Shown here one piece after another: positions 7,320-15,862 of a DNA stretch of 34,953 bases. Below the pieces are notes generated by a model that was not told where the DNA came from, did no database searches, and was given only the letters and a program-made list of their open reading frames with translations. Origin of the DNA: an uncultured Collinsella sp. (GTDB lineage: Bacteria; Actinomycetota; Coriobacteriia; Coriobacteriales; Coriobacteriaceae); assembly GCA_902496645.1 (NCBI GenBank), contig CABVBR010000008.1, positions 1 through 34,953 on the forward strand, in the 5' to 3' direction. The position numbers and the translations under genes were made by a program. Within the stretch, counting starts at the first letter, position 1. Each line of letters begins with the position of its first letter.

Positions 7320-8921
7320 TTACTCCAGCCCTCGATCGAGAAGATCGGGCATGGAGAGCGCGACCTCAATGGTGAAACGTGCGCTGAGCATGTCCTCGCC
7401 GGTATCGAGCGGTATGGAGAACATTTCGCGGGCCTTGCGCAAACGGTAGAAGAACGTGTTGCGGTGGACGTACAGCTCGTTCGACGCCGCGGTCGCGTCG
7501 CCGGGATGCTCCAGAAACGCCTTGATGGTTGCGATGTACTCGGTACCCTTGGCACGGTCGTAGTCGAGCGCGGCGAGGATACGCTGATCGCATAGCAGGC
7601 GCGTTCCGCGATGGCTTGCGTTGGCGACGGAGACGGCCATGGCGCGCAGGCGATGGTGCCAGTGCAGCGAGACGATGGAGTCGTCGTCGACGGCCGACGA
7701 AAGCTGGATGCACTCTTCAAAGCCAACCGGGCACAGTAGGATGTTTTCGAACGGCTCGCTCACATAGGCGCGCAGCGAGTTGTTGACCAGCAGCGCCGCA
7801 AGCGGGGGGTTGTCGAGCGTAAGCTCCTCGAGCTTCTCGTAATAGGGAAACGCCGGGCCGTCGATGTGCGGCATGGGGAGCAGCATACAGAACGTGTTGC
7901 GGTGGGTGACCCAGATGCCGTGGGGAAAAACGTCTTTCATAAGGCGCCCGACATGCGAGCTGTACGTGGGGGAGGCGAATAGCCGCTCCCCTTCGACGGT
8001 GAGCATGGCATAGGCACCGGAGGTGTCGACGCCGGCGTCGGCGAGCCTGCCCGTCGCGTCTTTGGTTTGGGTGAACCGCCCGTCGAGAATATCCGACAGG
8101 ACCGACGCCCCTTGGTTGGAGCTGGTGGCCACATCGGTCATGCGGTCGATGATGATGCCCGCCAAGGAACCCGCATAGTCGATAAGCTCCAGGTCGTAGC
8201 CGGTAAAGGCTCCCTGGGGCTTGTAGACGTCAAACCGACCGAGTTCCAAGCGCTTGTAGTAGACGACGCTCGTGACCCAGTTCTCGTCGTTCGAGATGTC
8301 GTGGCTCGCGTCGGGGTAGTGCTTGGCACGGGCGTTTTCGACGATGCAGTCACGGTCGATGACGGCCTGGACTTCGGGTGCGATGTAGCCTGTCTTGAGC
8401 TGGGCGGCGATATCCTCGCGCGCATCGGAGAACTCGCCCACGTGGGCGAGGATGCGACCATCGGTGTTGACCACAATGGTGGGCAGCCCTAAGACGTTGT
8501 AGGCGCGTTGGACGAACTGGCGGATGTTGTGCGTGTGCTGGAAGGTGTCGAACAGACGGCCCTTCATGGCGTCGATGGCTACGACCTGCTGGGGTATGCG
8601 GTCAAAGCGCTCGAACGCCTTGCTTATGGGGAGCGACGTGGCTGCAACGATGCACGACGTGCTGGCATGCACGGCGTCGTCGGGAATTGCCGCGTGGTAG
8701 AGGACGAGCGATACGGTCCCCGGCGGTGTCCACGGTCCGCCGAAGTCGCCCGGGCGGCACAAGACGAGCTCTCGCATGCCCAAAGGGGTGACACGAGCTT
8801 CACTCGCCCGGGCGGCCAAGTCGACGGCGGTAATGCATACGACCTCTTGGTTGAGAGCGAACTCGGTCGCCGCTCGACAATCGACGACTTCGAGTTCGGC
8901 GAGGATCGAGCGAATTTTCAT
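7320..8921 (-). CDS. PucR-family transcriptional regulator 1
   Basis: Likely ligand-responsive regulator of the divergent reductase operon. The 533-residue protein ends in a PucR-type helix-turn-helix (V-H-R-N-T-F-F-Y-R-L-R-K near 484-495). The middle resembles the GAF-like and CdaR-type regions of this family and the N-terminal part is less conserved. Overall layout and length match the second regulator at 16090-17697, so the two look like paralogues. ATG 8921 is preceded by GGAGG. It is divergent from the reductase operon with 226 bases between, typical of a local regulator. Members of this family usually activate catabolic genes on sensing a substrate; the ligand here is unknown. Confidence 0.85.
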   Translation of the reverse strand: MKIRSILAELEVVDCRAATEFALNQEVVCITAVDLAARASEARVTPLGMRELVLCRPGDFGGPWTPPGTVSLVLYHAAIPDDAVHASTSCIVAATSLPISKAFERFDRIPQQVVAIDAMKGRLFDTFQHTHNIRQFVQRAYNVLGLPTIVVNTDGRILAHVGEFSDAREDIAAQLKTGYIAPEVQAVIDRDCIVENARAKHYPDASHDISNDENWVTSVVYYKRLELGRFDVYKPQGAFTGYDLELIDYAGSLAGIIIDRMTDVATSSNQGASVLSDILDGRFTQTKDATGRLADAGVDTSGAYAMLTVEGERLFASPTYSSHVGRLMKDVFPHGIWVTHRNTFCMLLPMPHIDGPAFPYYEKLEELTLDNPPLAALLVNNSLRAYVSEPFENILLCPVGFEECIQLSSAVDDDSIVSLHWHHRLRAMAVSVANASHRGTRLLCDQRILAALDYDRAKGTEYIATIKAFLEHPGDATAASNELYVHRNTFFYRLRKAREMFSIPLDTGEDMLSARFTIEVALSMPDLLDRGLE

Positions 8922-9147
8922 GGAGCCTCCAGCTCAACGTTCGCGGTCGGTTATATACCGCTCGCAGTTTGCTAGCGGCTCGGTTCGTTTGAAATTGTAC
9001 GCGCGCACAAGCGCCGCGTCCACGCCAAGCCAATGCTTAATCGGGCACACATAGCGGGTGCTCGCCCTTGCGTCGGATACTCATGGTACAGGAGAAACCC
9101 AGACAGAAAGGGCACAGGGCCCATTCGCAAGGGAAGGGATTGGTCGT
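8922..9147. promoter_or_regulatory. Divergent control region with palindromic site
   Basis: This 226-base gap separates regulator 1 from the reductase operon. It contains the near-palindrome TTGTACGCGCGCACAA (8995-9010) and the near-palindrome CGGTTATATACCG (8948-8960), which could overlap a -10 element. Related TGTGCG/CGCACA palindromes occur at 10713-10726 and 15760-15771 around the same operon, supporting a shared operator. No gene is supported inside. Confidence 0.5.
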
Positions 9148-10095
9148 ATGACTAAGATCGTCGGCGTATCGTTCGGTACCAAAAACGGCAACAACGATAC
9201 CATCTGCAAGGTCGCTCTGCTCGCCGCCCAGGAGGCTGGCTGCGAGATCGAGTTCATCCGTGCGATGGACCTCAATATCAAGCACTGCACCGGCTGCATC
9301 GCCTGCGTCAAGGCCCTTATGAGCGGCCGCGGCAACATGTGCATGCACAAGGACGACTTCGACTGGCTGGCATTCAAGATGTTCAACGCTGACGGCGTCA
9401 TCATGTGCGACCCCATCTTCGAGACCGGCGCTTCGGGCCTCTTCCACACCATCATGGACCGCTTCGGGCCCCGCATGGACACCGGCAACAACTACATCTG
9501 CACCGAGATCGCCAACAAGATGGGCAAGCCCGAGAACGCGCCTAACCCCGCGATCATGAGCCCCAAGGTCGTGTCCTACATCGGCATCGGCGGTTCTGAC
9601 TGGGGCACCCACGTCGAGTCCGAGCACCAGATCCAGTCCATGACCCCCGCTTGGAAGGTCATCGACAACGAGTGGGTGCCCTGGGCCAAGACCGCCCTTA
9701 TGCAGGACGAGCTCATCGAGCGCGCCCGTGAGATCGGCACCAACATCGCCGAGGCCGCCAAGGACATCGAGCACGCCGAGTTCAAGGGCAAGAAGGGCGT
9801 CTGCCCCCACTGCAACTGCAACGACTTCTACCTGGTCCCCGGCGAGAACCGTGCCATCTGCTGCGTGTGTGGTCTCGAGGGCACCGTGGATGTCGTCGAC
9901 GGCGTCGTAACCGTCTCCTATAAGGACGAGGACCTGCACAAGGCCCACGACACCATCTCCGGTAAGAAGATCCATGGCGAGGACATCGGCCGCAACGAGG
10001 GCATCCTGGCCGAGATGAAGAAGACGCCCGAGTACAAGGAACGTGTCGCCTTCTACCGCGATGCCATCCAGCCCGTCATGCCCGAGCGTGACTAG
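9148..10095 (+). CDS. Flavodoxin-fold NAD(P)H-dependent reductase with zinc ribbon
   Basis: Predicted FMN-binding reductase (NADPH-dependent FMN reductase / iron-sulfur flavoprotein-like), 315 residues. The N-terminal half has a GVSFGTKNGNND phosphate loop (6-17) and a cysteine set C47-xx-C50-xx-C53 with C65, as in iron-sulfur flavoproteins. The middle has the D-P-I-F-E-T-G-A-S-G-L segment (88-98) seen in this fold. The C-terminal region adds a ribbon, C219-xx-C222 with Cys238/239 and Cys241, likely for zinc or iron. ATG 9148 is chosen because GGGAAGGG precedes it and homology starts there, although the frame is open from 9058. First gene of the reductase operon; it may supply or relay electrons. 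Confidence 0.8.
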   Translation: MTKIVGVSFGTKNGNNDTICKVALLAAQEAGCEIEFIRAMDLNIKHCTGCIACVKALMSGRGNMCMHKDDFDWLAFKMFNADGVIMCDPIFETGASGLFHTIMDRFGPRMDTGNNYICTEIANKMGKPENAPNPAIMSPKVVSYIGIGGSDWGTHVESEHQIQSMTPAWKVIDNEWVPWAKTALMQDELIERAREIGTNIAEAAKDIEHAEFKGKKGVCPHCNCNDFYLVPGENRAICCVCGLEGTVDVVDGVVTVSYKDEDLHKAHDTISGKKIHGEDIGRNEGILAEMKKTPEYKERVAFYRDAIQPVMPERD

Positions 10096-10130
10096 CACAT
10101 AGTTTGCTCCCCAGCGGGCCCTGCCAAGAA

Positions 10131-10147
10131 ACCCTATTTGGTAGGGT
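10131..10147 (+). terminator. Weak intra-operon hairpin
   Basis: ACCCTA (10131-10136) pairs with TAGGGT (10142-10147) around a 5-base loop, then CCGTATTTTG. It sits between the first and second reductase genes and may lower downstream expression or mark an mRNA processing point. Confidence 0.35.
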
Positions 10148-10184
10148 CCGTATTTTGTCCGCTTATATCGGAAGGTTGACCGCC

Positions 10185-10694
10185 ATGCCTATGAAGAATT
10201 CGACCAAGCTCGTCAAGGTCCTTCTTACCAATATCCCCATCGCCATCTCCATCTCGCTGGTCGCCAGCTACATCGGAATCTCGTCTGCGGGGCTGCCCGC
10301 CGAGGCGTTCATGCCCGCGTTCATCCAGTCGACGCTTATGAACACCGCCATGTCCTACGTCATCTCGTTCTTCATTGGTTGGTTCGTCCCGTCCGAGAAG
10401 TGGGGCTTCGCCTTTGCCGGCACCTGCGGTGCCAAGCCGTCCGACGGCCTTAAGTTCGGTCTACTGCTCAACCTGGTCGTCAACACCGTCTACGTCGCCA
10501 TCAACGCGATCATCCTCACCTATGTGAACGCTATCGTCATGCAGGGCATGCCCCTGGCCGCGTTCCCCTTTGCGCTCATGGGGTCGCTTCCCCAGTGCTG
10601 GATCGTCGGCTACGTCGTCTCGTTCGTGTGGGCACGTCAGGCCGAGTCCATCGCCCGCAACCTCATGAGCGATCCCGAGCCACAGATGCACTAG
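10185..10694 (+). CDS. Small four-helix membrane protein
   Basis: A 169-residue protein with four predicted membrane segments (about 12-33, 47-68, 90-115 and 124-149) arranged as two helix pairs, reminiscent of DUF2798-type proteins; the family is not certain. A similar-sized four-helix protein is encoded at 23548-23946 in the next operon. ATG 10185 follows GGAAGG, and the upstream in-frame start at 10104 lacks a ribosome site. Lying inside a redox operon, it could be a substrate or product channel, or a membrane dock for the soluble reductase. No cofactor-binding cysteine cluster or obvious haem ligand pair stands out. Confidence 0.7.
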   Translation: MPMKNSTKLVKVLLTNIPIAISISLVASYIGISSAGLPAEAFMPAFIQSTLMNTAMSYVISFFIGWFVPSEKWGFAFAGTCGAKPSDGLKFGLLLNLVVNTVYVAINAIILTYVNAIVMQGMPLAAFPFALMGSLPQCWIVGYVVSFVWARQAESIARNLMSDPEPQMH

Positions 10695-10711
10695 ACGGTT
10701 CGCTTGGATGT

Positions 10712-10728
10712 TTGTGCGTGCGCACATT
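10712..10728. promoter_or_regulatory. Palindromic site upstream of the flavoprotein gene
   Basis: TTGTGCG-TG-CGCACAT, a perfect 6+6 palindrome with a 2-base spacer, in the 117-base gap before the flavoprotein gene. It matches the site at 8995-9010 and suggests an internal promoter or regulator site. A small GGGGC/GCCCC hairpin (10780-10794) follows, just ahead of the ribosome site. Confidence 0.45.
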
Positions 10729-10811
10729 GAGCCTGTGTCTGCCCAGGTCCAGGCTTATAGATAACGAAGTTCTATCGGCGGGGCATTCGGCCCCAACGTA
10801 AAGGAGAAGAT

Positions 10812-12296
10812 ATGAAGCAGCTCGAAACCGACGTAGTCGTCGTCGCAGCCGGCCTGTCCGGTCTGGCCGCGTCCGTCGCAGCCGCCGAGTCTGGCGCCCG
10901 CGTCATCACCCTCGAGAAGGCCGCCAACACCGGCGGTGCCGCCAATATGGGCATGGGCCCCGCCGCTGCGGGTTCCCCCATCCAGAAGGCAGCCATGATC
11001 GAGGTCACCCCCGGCGAGCTGTTCCGTCGCCACATGTTCTTTACCCATTACCAGGTCGACGCCCGTCTCGTTCGTGCCTACTACTTCAAGTCCGGCGACA
11101 CCATCCAGTGGCTCATGGACATGGGCGTCGAGTTTGACTCCGTCCGCCCCGCCTTCCGCGCCCGCGAGCGCAACCGTGCTTACGCCGACGGCGAGTACAC
11201 CTGGCATGTCGTACGGCCCGAGGACGGCTCCGAGCCCGGTCCCCGCGCCGCAACGACCATGACCAAGCGTATGACCGAGCGCGCCCAGGAGCTGGGCGTC
11301 GAGTTCATGCTCGAGACCCCCGCTTCCTCCCTCATCACCAACGACGAGGGTGCCGTCTGCGGCGTCCGCGCCACCGAGAAGAACGGTGAAGAGATCGAGA
11401 TCTCCTGCAAGAGCGTCATCGTCGCAACCGGCGGTTTCGGCCACAACACCCAGCTCATCAAGGAGAAGATCGGCCTCGACTGGGGTAAGAACCTCTTCTC
11501 CTTCGCCATCCCCGGCATGGACGGCGACGGTATCAACATGTGCTACGAGGTCGGCGCCGGCCACACGCCCGTCACCATGGAGCTCATGTACCAGATCCCC
11601 GACAACATGAACCACTTCTACATCGAGGGTGCGTTCCGTCAGCCCTGCTACTGGTGCGACCGCAACGGCGAGCGCTTCATGCCCGAGGACGAGATCTACA
11701 ACACCACCTTCACCGGCAACGCCATCAATCACCTGCCCGGCAAGGTCGGCTATGCCATCTTCGACGCCAAGATGCTCAAGCGCTGGAAGAAGAACGGTCC
11801 CGACATCATCTCCCACATCCACCCGCACGACCTGTACGAGGGCTTCGAGGAGCAGTGGGAGCGCGATTTGGCCGACGGCTACGAGCCCATCTGCCAGGCC
11901 GATACCCTCGAGGAGCTCGCCGAGAAGGCCGGTATCGACGTCGATGGCCTGATTGCAAACGTCGAGGAGTACAACGACATGTGCGCCGAGGGCTGGGACA
12001 GCCTGTTCGAGAAGGAGCGCGAGTTCATGCAGCCCCTGGAGAAGGGCCCCTTCTACTGCTGCAAGCAGTACATGGGCGCGTACGGTACCCTGGGCGGCGT
12101 GCTCATCAACCACAAGATGGAGGTCATGGACGAGGAGTCCCACGTCATCGACGGCCTGTACTGCGTGGGCACCGACGCCTGTACCATTTACGGCGACTCC
12201 TACAACTTCTGCATTCCCGGCAACACCATGGGCTTCTGCCTCAACTCCGGCCGCATTGCCGGTGAGAACGCCGCAGCCAAGCTCTTCGAATACTAA
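10812..12296 (+). CDS. FAD-dependent oxidoreductase, fumarate reductase flavoprotein-like
   Basis: Predicted reductase of the FAD_binding_2 family (fumarate/urocanate reductase-like), 494 residues. It has an N-terminal FAD motif ending A-A-G-L-S-G-L (12-18), Glu35 for the ribose, T-G-G-A-A (40-44), a second FAD segment VIVATGGFG, the capping-domain motif WCDRNGERFMPED, and the C-terminal PGNTMGFCLNSGRIAGENAA. The first Gly of the usual GxGxxG is Ala12. No twin-arginine signal or haem motif is present, so it is cytoplasmic and needs a partner, presumably the Fe-S proteins encoded next. The natural acceptor (an enoate, urocanate-like or other unsaturated acid) is not evident. AAAGGAGAAG precedes ATG 10812. 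Confidence 0.88.
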   Translation: MKQLETDVVVVAAGLSGLAASVAAAESGARVITLEKAANTGGAANMGMGPAAAGSPIQKAAMIEVTPGELFRRHMFFTHYQVDARLVRAYYFKSGDTIQWLMDMGVEFDSVRPAFRARERNRAYADGEYTWHVVRPEDGSEPGPRAATTMTKRMTERAQELGVEFMLETPASSLITNDEGAVCGVRATEKNGEEIEISCKSVIVATGGFGHNTQLIKEKIGLDWGKNLFSFAIPGMDGDGINMCYEVGAGHTPVTMELMYQIPDNMNHFYIEGAFRQPCYWCDRNGERFMPEDEIYNTTFTGNAINHLPGKVGYAIFDAKMLKRWKKNGPDIISHIHPHDLYEGFEEQWERDLADGYEPICQADTLEELAEKAGIDVDGLIANVEEYNDMCAEGWDSLFEKEREFMQPLEKGPFYCCKQYMGAYGTLGGVLINHKMEVMDEESHVIDGLYCVGTDACTIYGDSYNFCIPGNTMGFCLNSGRIAGENAAAKLFEY

Positions 12297-12331
12297 AAGC
12301 GTGCGCACGGGGCATCCTGTGCGAACTCGGT

Positions 12332-12370
12332 GCGCCCGTCGGGTCCTGCGGCCTGGCGGGCGCGCTTTTT
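12332..12370 (+). terminator. Intrinsic terminator or attenuator inside the reductase operon
   Basis: GCGCCCG (12332-12338) pairs with CGGGCGC (12357-12363), followed by GCTTTTT. It lies between the flavoprotein and the Fe-S flavoprotein genes, so full-length transcription would need read-through. The 8-bp palindrome GTGCGCAC is at 12301-12308. Confidence 0.6.
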
Positions 12371-12403
12371 GCAAAGAAACCCCTGCGACAAGGGAGGAAC
12401 AAC

Positions 12404-14533
12404 GTGAAGCTGACGATTAATGGCCAGCAGGTCGAGGCGGACGAGGGGACGACCGTCCTCGACGCCGCGCTCGACGCGGGCATCTTCATCCCGCATTTGT
12501 GCAAGCATCCCGATCTGGAGGCGGTCGGCGGTTGCCGTCTGTGCATGGTGTGCGTCGACGGATCCGATGAGCCCGTGTGCGCCTGCAAGACCGAGGTGGC
12601 TGACGGCATGGTGGTCGACTCCGCCGCGCCGGGCGCCGAGCGCGTGCGCAAGACGGCCATGGAACTCATCTTGGCCACGCACCCCACCGATTGCACCGGC
12701 TGTCCCAAGTACGGCACCTGCGAGCTGCAGTCCATGTACCAGTACATGGGCGTCTCGCCCACGAAGTGGCGCGTTAAGAGCCGCGTCGTGTCGACCGACG
12801 AGTCCAACCCCCTCATCACCCATATGTTCACCCGTTGCATCCGTTGCGGCCGCTGCGTGCGCGCCTGCAACGACCTGCGCGGCGTCGGCGTGCTTGGCTA
12901 CCAGCACACCGAGAAGGGCATCCGCATCGGCACCGACGGGCTCGTGTCGCTCGAAGAGGCGGGCTGCCGCTTCTGCGGCGCCTGCGTCGAGGTGTGCCCC
13001 ACCGGTTCCATCGTCGACGTGCTGCGCGAGGCATCAGCTGGCTCGAGCCGTGCCGATGCAGTCGTGCCCTGTCGCAGTACCTGCCCGGCACATATCGACA
13101 TCCCCGATTACCTACGCCGCATCCGCGAGGGCAAGTGGGGCGAGGCAGCCGCCGTCGTGCGCGAGAAGGTGCCCTTCCCCGAGACTCTGGGCTCCATCTG
13201 CACCCACAACTGCGAGTCGGCCTGCAAGCACAACGAGCTCGACCAAGCGCCCGTGTCGGTGTGCCGCCTCAAGCGCGCGGCAGCCGTGCGCGACGACGGT
13301 GCGTGGAAAGAACTCGTACGTCACGAGCCTCTCACCGGCAAGAAGGTAGCCGTGGTGGGAGCCGGTCCCGCCGGCCTGACCGCTGCGCAGTTCCTGGCTC
13401 AGAAGGGTCATGCCGTCACGGTGTTCGAGGCCAACGAGAAGACTGGCGGCCAGATGCGCTACGGTATCCCGGCCTACCGCCTGCCCGATGCCGTGGTCGA
13501 CGGCGAGGTCGCTGCGATCCTCGAGACCACGCAGGCGACTGACGCCGAGCCGCGTATCCAGATCAGGTGCTCCGAGCGCGTGGGCGATCCCGTTGGGTTG
13601 CTCGGACAGGGGTACGACGCGGTCCTCGTGGCGGTCGGCACCCATGCGGGCGTTCGTCTGGGTATGCCCGGGTGCGACCTCGACGGCGTCTACGTCAACA
13701 CCGATTTCCTCAAAGCCGCCCGCAACGGCGAGTCCATGGACGCCTCGGGCGACGTGGTCGTGCTGGGTGGCGGCAACGTGGCCTACGACTGCGCCCGCAC
13801 CGCCGTGCGCCTGGGCGCCGCGAGCGTGCACATGGCCTGTCTCGAGGCCGTCGACGCCATGACGTCGACTCCCGAGGAGCGTGCCGAGGGCGCCGAAGAG
13901 GGCATCGTTTTGCACGACGCCTACGCGTTCACGTCTATCAACGAGTCCGAGCCCGGTAGCGGCCGTGTCGGTTCGGTAACCGTGCACAAGATTGCCAAGT
14001 TCTACTTCGACGAGGACCGCAGGCCCGTGACCGAGCTGGTCGACGGCGGCGAGCTGACCTTGCCCGCCGATCACGTGGTCTTTGCCGTGGGCCAGAAGCC
14101 CGAGGGCACCCTCGACATGGGTCTCGAGCTCACGCACGGTCCCTACATCGTGGCCGACGACGAGGGCCGCACGAGCGTCGAGGGCGTGTGGAGCGCCGGC
14201 GACTGCGTGACGGGCACCAAGTCCGTCATCGCCGCGATCGAGGCCGGTCGCACGTGCGCCGCCTCCATCGACCGCGCTCTGGGTGGCGACGGCGACATCT
14301 CGGCGTGCCTGACCACGCACGAGGCTCCCAACCCGTGGATCGGCCCACGTCCCGAGGCCTTCGATGCCGGGCGCGTCGAGCCCGAGATAGCGGACGGCGC
14401 CGAGCGTGCAAAGAGCTTCGATGCGTTCGAGTGCCCGTACTCCGAGGCCGAGGCCATCTGCGAGGCCAGCCGCTGCCTGCAGTGCGACCTGCGCCTGACC
14501 CTGCACGCCCCGCGCCTGTGGAACGAGTTTTAG
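12404..14533 (+). CDS. NuoG-like/GltD-like iron-sulfur flavoprotein (NAD(P)H dehydrogenase)
   Basis: Multi-centre electron-transfer enzyme of 709 residues. Domain order: NuoG-type [2Fe-2S] domain (Cys33, Cys44, Cys47 and Cys59 or 61); the HPTDCTGCPKYGTCELQ motif with His93, Cys97, Cys100 and Cys106 of a His-Cys3 [4Fe-4S] cluster; a double [4Fe-4S] ferredoxin segment (Cys145/148/151/155 and 188/191/194/198); then a glutamate-synthase-small-subunit-like part with its own cysteines (223, 227, 266, 270, 274, 287), FAD motif GAGPAG (319-324) and NAD(P) motif GGGNVAYD near 458. It probably oxidises NAD(P)H and feeds electrons to the fumarate-reductase-like partner. GGGAGG precedes the GTG start at 12404. 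Related fusions serve other anaerobic redox complexes; this pairing is inferred. Confidence 0.88.
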   Translation: MKLTINGQQVEADEGTTVLDAALDAGIFIPHLCKHPDLEAVGGCRLCMVCVDGSDEPVCACKTEVADGMVVDSAAPGAERVRKTAMELILATHPTDCTGCPKYGTCELQSMYQYMGVSPTKWRVKSRVVSTDESNPLITHMFTRCIRCGRCVRACNDLRGVGVLGYQHTEKGIRIGTDGLVSLEEAGCRFCGACVEVCPTGSIVDVLREASAGSSRADAVVPCRSTCPAHIDIPDYLRRIREGKWGEAAAVVREKVPFPETLGSICTHNCESACKHNELDQAPVSVCRLKRAAAVRDDGAWKELVRHEPLTGKKVAVVGAGPAGLTAAQFLAQKGHAVTVFEANEKTGGQMRYGIPAYRLPDAVVDGEVAAILETTQATDAEPRIQIRCSERVGDPVGLLGQGYDAVLVAVGTHAGVRLGMPGCDLDGVYVNTDFLKAARNGESMDASGDVVVLGGGNVAYDCARTAVRLGAASVHMACLEAVDAMTSTPEERAEGAEEGIVLHDAYAFTSINESEPGSGRVGSVTVHKIAKFYFDEDRRPVTELVDGGELTLPADHVVFAVGQKPEGTLDMGLELTHGPYIVADDEGRTSVEGVWSAGDCVTGTKSVIAAIEAGRTCAASIDRALGGDGDISACLTTHEAPNPWIGPRPEAFDAGRVEPEIADGAERAKSFDAFECPYSEAEAICEASRCLQCDLRLTLHAPRLWNEF

Positions 14534-14544
14534 GAGGTATGGAC

Positions 14545-15618
14545 ATGACAACCATCGTAAATTTCATGCCCGTCTACGCGCAGGCCCCTGTTGCCCAGAC
14601 CCTGCTCGAGCGCGACGTCGACGCCGCCGCCGCGGCCGTCCGCTCGCTTACCGGTGACGTCGTCGTGCTCGTGAGCTCCGCCTGTACCGTCGCCGAGAAG
14701 CTCGCCCGAGAGCTCGACGGTGCCGCCCGCGTGGTGGGCTGCGACCCGTCCCTGGGTTATATCTGGGGCAACGAGTCCGCCGTGTGCGCGTACCTTGAGG
14801 ACCGCCGCATGATGCCGTCTGCACCCGCGGGCACGTCTTCCGAGGCCCGCGTGGTCTCTGCGGCCGAGCTGATGGCCGCAGACGGCAAGCGCTGGGTGTG
14901 GGTTGACGGCGCTGCAGAACCCGTCGAGCTTGCGGCCACCGTGACGTGCGCCAATCTGGCCGAGGCTGCGGGTGTCGCATCGCCCAAGGCCGTCTACGTA
15001 GGGTTCCCCGCGTCGACGTTTTACGCTCCGGACGCCACCGTGGAGATGACGAGCGACTACGTGCGCGTCTACGGGGCCAAGAACTGCATGGCCCGCGCTC
15101 TGCGCGAGGTGTGCGAGGCCAACCGTCGCGAGTGCTGCGGGCGCTGCGTGTACGGTTACGAGGGAGGCCATCAAATCACCGCCATCCTCACCGATGTCTG
15201 CAACGGCCGTGGCCGCAGCGGCGACGTCGAGCTCGTGCGCGACCTGGCCCCCGTGATGGAGGCCCAGAGCCTGTGCGAGCAAGGGTCGGCTTTGGCCCGC
15301 GCGGCCAAGAGCGCGATCGAGCTGTTCGGTACCGAGATCGAGCGTCACTACAGCCGCAAAGCCTGCGACGCCGGCGAGTGCGACGCTTTCATGACCTTCC
15401 ACATCCTGCCCGACAAGTGCGTGGGCTGCGGCGAATGCGCGGACGTCTGCGAGGAGGAGGCGATTCTCGGCAAGAACCGCTTCGTGCACGTCATCGACCA
15501 GAAGGCCTGCACCAAGTGCGGTGCGTGCGTCGCCGCCTGCGAGGAGGGTGCGATCATCCGGGCGGGTGCCGACAAGCCCCGCACGCCGCCTCGCCCCATC
15601 CCCTGTAAGAGGCGTTAG
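14545..15618 (+). CDS. NuoF C-terminus-like protein with two [4Fe-4S] ferredoxin motifs
   Basis: Electron-transfer subunit of 357 residues. The first 190 residues are not recognised. Residues about 196-270 resemble the C-terminal [4Fe-4S] domain of NADH dehydrogenase subunit F (ECCGRC...EGG, then QSLCEQG with Cys244). Residues 292-332 are a two-cluster ferredoxin (Cys292/295/298/302 and 322/325/328/332). The FMN/NADH-binding part of NuoF is absent. In the NuoF-like motif the third cysteine of the usual CGxCxxC is Gly204; Cys197 or Cys198 might compensate. ATG 14545 lies 7 bases after GGAGG and is preferred over ATG 14539. The gene starts 12 bases after the preceding stop, so the two are surely co-transcribed. 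Confidence 0.8.
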   Translation: MTTIVNFMPVYAQAPVAQTLLERDVDAAAAAVRSLTGDVVVLVSSACTVAEKLARELDGAARVVGCDPSLGYIWGNESAVCAYLEDRRMMPSAPAGTSSEARVVSAAELMAADGKRWVWVDGAAEPVELAATVTCANLAEAAGVASPKAVYVGFPASTFYAPDATVEMTSDYVRVYGAKNCMARALREVCEANRRECCGRCVYGYEGGHQITAILTDVCNGRGRSGDVELVRDLAPVMEAQSLCEQGSALARAAKSAIELFGTEIERHYSRKACDAGECDAFMTFHILPDKCVGCGECADVCEEEAILGKNRFVHVIDQKACTKCGACVAACEEGAIIRAGADKPRTPPRPIPCKRR

Positions 15619-15680
15619 GCAGCGAGCTGCGCCACCGCGGTGACGCTCCAATCTTTGTGCGAGAACTGCCATAACGTGCC

Positions 15681-15716
15681 AAGCGACCGGATCGCGGGCG
15701 CGCTCCGGTCGCTTTA
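15681..15716 (+). terminator. Terminator of the reductase operon
   Basis: AAGCGACCGG (15681-15690) pairs with CCGGTCGCTT (15705-15714), followed by TATAT. It lies 62 bases after the last gene of the operon. Confidence 0.65.
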
Positions 15717-15757
15717 TATGGCGATGCGTACAACATCCGCCCTGCACAACGTGTAGG

Positions 15758-15773
15758 TTTGTGCGCGCACACA
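15758..15773. promoter_or_regulatory. Palindromic site after the reductase operon
   Basis: Contains the perfect 12-bp palindrome TGTGCGCGCACA (15760-15771). It shares half-sites with the sites at 8995 and 10712 but lacks their 2-base spacer. It sits about ten bases before the right direct repeat. Confidence 0.4.
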
Positions 15774-15783
15774 GTGCGTCATA

Positions 15784-15862
15784 ATATTGACGCCGAGCGA
15801 AAGCCCCAGGCGACGGCTGCGGACAGGCCAAAGATCGGACCCTCATTTAAAAACGTAGACAT
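15784..15862 (-). pseudogene. Frameshifted 5' fragment of the radical SAM gene
   Basis: Reads from an ATG at 15862 like the start of the intact gene (MSTFLN...PIFG). It loses one base relative to the copy at about 7042 and stops matching at 15784. Only about 27 codons remain, so it is non-functional debris of a duplication. Confidence 0.8.

Noticed and set aside
10755..12374. 539-codon minus-strand frame across the flavoprotein gene
   Set aside because: Antisense shadow with low-complexity composition and no ribosome site; the plus-strand protein has family motifs.
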